Shown here: in pieces, positions 35,583 to 38,069 of the stretch
Numbering within the stretch: position 1 is the first letter of the stretch
How the letters are laid out: each line of letters starts with the position of its first letter
From: Candidatus Kuenenia stuttgartensis
GTDB lineage: Bacteria > Planctomycetota > Planctomycetia > Planctomycetales > Planctomycetaceae
Direction: 5' to 3'
Assembly: GCA_945861465.1 (NCBI GenBank)
Contig: CAMAVB010000044.1
Location: 1-38,069 of the forward strand
Length of the DNA: 38,069 nt
Notes under the pieces: model-generated
The model's input: the letters and a program-made list of their open reading frames with translations, nothing else
What the model was told of the DNA's origin: nothing
Database searches by the model: none
Program-made: the position numbers and the translations under genes

Positions 35583-36335
35583 ATGATTGAAACTCCTCAT
35601 CCGGACAAGCCACAGCCACGAGAGTTGAAATTCATTTCGACGCATTCAACGGCTCTTTCGACCCCATCGCGGTTTGTAATCCGCTACGGAGCAGCAGTGA
35701 GAATGTACCTGCGAGCCCTGTTGCCGACCCAGGATGACGCAGATGAAGTGGAGCAGGAGTTCCTGTTGCAGGTGGTGGAAAAGGGCCTGCCACCGATCTC
35801 AGCGGACCGCGGTCTCTTTCGACATTACCTGATTGCGATCGTGAGGAACGCGGCGTTCGCGTATCTGCGAAAACGGTCGCGGCGTCCCGAGATGGTAGGA
35901 GACCTTTCTCATGTGCCGACCGCGTCTGCTGCAAATTGCGAGTGGCAGCGCGGTTGGCGAGAGTGCGTGCTGCAGAACACGTGGCACGCTCTGCGAGACC
36001 ATCAGAAAAGAAACAAGGGGAACCTGTTTCACTCTGTCCTGAAGGCGTTTGTCGAGCACTCTGACGAAGATTCGAACGCCCTGGCGATACGAGTTTCCAC
36101 GGCAACCGGACAGCCGTTGTCGGCAGAAGCGTTCCGCAAGCAACTGAGCCGTGCTCGGCACAAATTCGCCGAACTGCTGATCAACGAAGTTTCCCGCACG
36201 ATTGCCGACGTCACACCGGAATTGCTCACTGAAGAGCTGCACGATCTTGGTTTGATGAAATTCGTGCGGACGATGCTGCCAGATCTGTTGATTCAGGGAC
36301 GATCAGGAGTGTTTTTGTCTAACCCGATGCCATAG
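35583..36335 (+). CDS. ECF-type RNA polymerase sigma factor
   Basis: Alternative sigma factor of 250 aa. Region 2 is recognisable in RYGAAVRMYLRALLPTQDDADEVEQEFLLQVVEKGLPPISADRGLFRHYLIAIVRNAAFAYLRKRSRR (about 34-105), with the core-binding helix and the -10-binding segment. Region 4 is LAIRVSTATGQPLSAEAFRKQLSRARHKFAELLINEV (about 160-200), a helix-turn-helix with the typical KQLSRAR recognition part. A tail of about 45 residues follows region 4 and may be regulatory. This is the type of ECF factor found next to Ser/Thr kinases in planctomycetes; it starts 26 bp after the kinase stop on the same strand. Its targets are unknown; the LEPR-XLL-like protein downstream is a candidate only by position. 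Confidence 0.88.
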   Translation: MIETPHPDKPQPRELKFISTHSTALSTPSRFVIRYGAAVRMYLRALLPTQDDADEVEQEFLLQVVEKGLPPISADRGLFRHYLIAIVRNAAFAYLRKRSRRPEMVGDLSHVPTASAANCEWQRGWRECVLQNTWHALRDHQKRNKGNLFHSVLKAFVEHSDEDSNALAIRVSTATGQPLSAEAFRKQLSRARHKFAELLINEVSRTIADVTPELLTEELHDLGLMKFVRTMLPDLLIQGRSGVFLSNPMP

Positions 36336-36657
36336 GCGAGGCGTTTCGAAGGGATTCCTCCCCGTTGGGTCGGGTTAAACCAGCAAAATCACCAGCCCGC
36401 TGGTGCCATTCCGCTCAATATGTCCCTTTCACAGATCCGTGAGCGGCAGAGTTGTGGCATGATGCAACACCTGTACCGAAACGCCTGTGGCTTTCTGCAA
36501 CAGTTTGAGCTGCAAGAGTTTACGCGAAAATATATTTAAAAAAATCTGGTCACAAATCGTCGATCGCCGACTGTCTCAGGTGTTCCAATCTTCCAGCGCT
36601 GTCCGGTCCTGGTCCGCCGCGCTGAAACCATTTCACTTGAAACAGGAGAGAGTCATT
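36336..36657. other. intergenic region with hairpin
   Basis: A hairpin CACCAG-cccg-CTGGTG at 36390-36405 follows the sigma factor gene; no T-run follows, so termination is uncertain. Further right, an A/T-rich stretch (about 36524-36545, containing AAAATATATTTAAAAAAA) precedes the surface-protein gene and could be part of its promoter. The frame of the next gene stays open here from 36487, but the sequence does not look coding. Confidence 0.5.
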
Positions 36658-38013
36658 ATGTCATTCCGTCAAAACTGGCTGGATCGATTTGCTTGTTCGT
36701 ACTTTGGCCCCGCTCGCCGTTCTCGGCGTGCTGGCCTTCGGGGACTTCCGGTTGAAGCTCTGGAAGATCGCAAGTATCTGAGTGCAACCATGACGTTGCT
36801 CAATGACGGTCACACGCTGAGCGTCGTCGGCGACCGCAGTGATAATCACATCGAGATCGTGCAGGATGATCGCGGAGTGCATGTCACTGCCGATGGTGCC
36901 CAGACTCAGAATTTCACTGGAATCGAATTGATTCTGGTGCAGACGGGCTTTGGCAACGATGACGTGCGAGTTATTCACGGGTTCAATCCACAACCTGATC
37001 CACCGGGAAATCAGTGGCGATCGCTCGACCTGCGAGTGAGCCTGGGCGAAGGTGATGACAAGTTCGCCGCCGATCTCCGGGTTCCTTCGGGAACAATCCG
37101 TGTCGGGGTGGATGCCGGTAACGGCAATGATGCCGTCACGTTTCGAACTGTCAGCGATCCGAATAGTCGACCGCAAAGTGCCGGGGATGGGAGTGTTCGA
37201 ACTGTGATGTTGTACGCGAACCTCGGTGCCGGGAATGACGTCTTCAACGGAGATCTGCAGTTTCCACCGGACCCCTGTAGACTCATGGTAATGGGTGGCA
37301 GCGGAGCCGACTCAATCAACGCGCTCATCGGATTGCTGTCAAATGCGACTCCGATCGGAGATGTTCAGGGGACAATTGACCTGTCGCTCAACGGAGGCGA
37401 CGGCAACGACGACATCCGAAGTGCTGCACGCAACGTGAATTTGAATGGCCGAGTCACCATCGACCTGCAGGGCGAAGCCGGGAATGACATCGTCCAGCAA
37501 ACGGTGGAGATGGTCAGGGTGAATGCGGGGCTGGATCTCAACGCACATGGCGGCGCAGGCAATGACTACGTCGTGCTTTCCGCCGCGCCGGAATCACGAT
37601 CAACCAGCGATGTCTTTCCAACTTTCTTCGTGAACAGCAAGGTTCGGCTGAACCTGCAGGGTGACCTGGGCAGCGACCGACTCATCGGCCTGATCCTGCC
37701 GTGCGTCATGCCGGCTGGCTCGCTCGACATGATCTTCGGCGGCGGTGGCGGCAATGATCTGTTCAGCATTCTGCTGGGGCTCGCACCCGGCATGGTCGAT
37801 CCACCTCCGGAACATACGACGCCTGAAGAGCAGGATGGCCCAATCCGCCTGGCGGTACTCGGCGGCGACGGAGACGATCGGTTGTATCTGTCGGTCCGAA
37901 ACCTGGGCCATTCGATGTCACCACTCGACGTGCGATTGGACGGCGGCACTGGCCTGAACACAGCGGTTGTCACTCCAGCCATCGATGTGAGCGACTGGCT
38001 TGACCAGTCGTAG
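36658..38013 (+). CDS. LEPR-XLL-like surface protein with GxGND repeats
   Basis: Exported 451-aa protein of a type common in planctomycetes. The ATG at 36658 is chosen because AGGAG (36644-36648) is 9 bases upstream; the longer frame from 36487 has no such signal. The N-terminus (RRSRRAGLRGLPVEALEDRKYLSA) matches the basic stretch plus LExR-x-LL/YLSA pattern found near the start of large planctomycete surface proteins, thought to act in export. The rest contains many glycine/aspartate repeats like those of RTX calcium-binding proteins (LGEGDDKFAAD, AGNGNDAVTF, GAGNDVFNGDL, GGDGNDDIRS, GEAGNDIVQQ, GGAGNDYVVLS, GGGGGNDLF, GGDGDDRLYL). They suggest calcium-stabilised beta-roll structure. No catalytic motif is visible. 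It ends 56 bp before the window edge. Confidence 0.82.
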   Translation: MSFRQNWLDRFACSYFGPARRSRRAGLRGLPVEALEDRKYLSATMTLLNDGHTLSVVGDRSDNHIEIVQDDRGVHVTADGAQTQNFTGIELILVQTGFGNDDVRVIHGFNPQPDPPGNQWRSLDLRVSLGEGDDKFAADLRVPSGTIRVGVDAGNGNDAVTFRTVSDPNSRPQSAGDGSVRTVMLYANLGAGNDVFNGDLQFPPDPCRLMVMGGSGADSINALIGLLSNATPIGDVQGTIDLSLNGGDGNDDIRSAARNVNLNGRVTIDLQGEAGNDIVQQTVEMVRVNAGLDLNAHGGAGNDYVVLSAAPESRSTSDVFPTFFVNSKVRLNLQGDLGSDRLIGLILPCVMPAGSLDMIFGGGGGNDLFSILLGLAPGMVDPPPEHTTPEEQDGPIRLAVLGGDGDDRLYLSVRNLGHSMSPLDVRLDGGTGLNTAVVTPAIDVSDWLDQS

Positions 38014-38069
38014 GCGGACGCATCTGACGGAAGATTGAACCAAAATTTTCCGAAAACCTGGCTGCCATG

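Overview
The window looks like a chromosomal segment of a planctomycete (Planctomycetota, probably Planctomycetales). Several lineage markers point the same way: an exosortase fused to an EpsI-like domain next to a PEP-CTERM protein, a protein with the VEALEDRKYLSA (LEPR-XLL-like) N-terminus, a Ser/Thr kinase-WD40 gene beside an ECF sigma factor, and tetrahydromethanopterin-type C1 genes (DUF447 and beta-RFAP synthase). The identification rests on gene content read by eye; no database search was made.

Layout. 1-1504 is an apparently complete IS66-family element whose terminal repeats are both present. 1.5-2.6 kb holds a small unknown protein converging on an ElyC/YdcF-like DUF218 protein; both reading frames end in a 7-bp tandem repeat. 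2.8-8.7 kb is a surface-polysaccharide cluster: CgeB-like glycosyltransferase, polysaccharide deacetylase, Wzy-like polymerase (these three overlap), then two GT4 glycosyltransferases separated by hairpin-rich spacers. 9.1-15.0 kb is a protein-sorting locus: a PEP-CTERM protein with its own terminator, then exosortase-EpsI fusion, TPR membrane protein and NodU/CmcH-type carbamoyltransferase, joined by two 4-bp overlaps.

15.2-16.4 kb (minus) is a membrane-anchored HtrA/Deg protease. 16.6-18.3 kb holds DUF447 and beta-RFAP synthase. 18.5-22.4 kb (minus) is a PaaK-type ligase followed by glnD. 22.7-27.9 kb is accessory: a Uma2 protein, an unknown 174-aa protein overlapping a SNF2 helicase, and the 3' end of a type I restriction hsdR gene coupled to a YgjP-like metallopeptidase. 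27.9-28.8 kb is largely non-coding and has a compact three-hairpin element.

28.8-30.2 kb is a FadL-like outer membrane protein. 30.5-33.0 kb (minus) is an octaheme-type membrane cytochrome c with a four-helix membrane protein. 33.4-38.0 kb holds the kinase-WD40 protein, ECF sigma factor and the LEPR-XLL-like surface protein.

How the genes may work together. The polysaccharide cluster and the exosortase operon sit side by side on one strand, the arrangement known for exopolysaccharide/PEP-CTERM loci. The most unusual part is a carbamoyltransferase translationally coupled to an exosortase-EpsI fusion through a TPR protein. The second candidate for an undescribed system is the overlapping 174-aa/SNF2 pair beside a broken type I restriction locus. 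Many starts are non-ATG or were moved inward from the longest frame; the reasons are given per gene.
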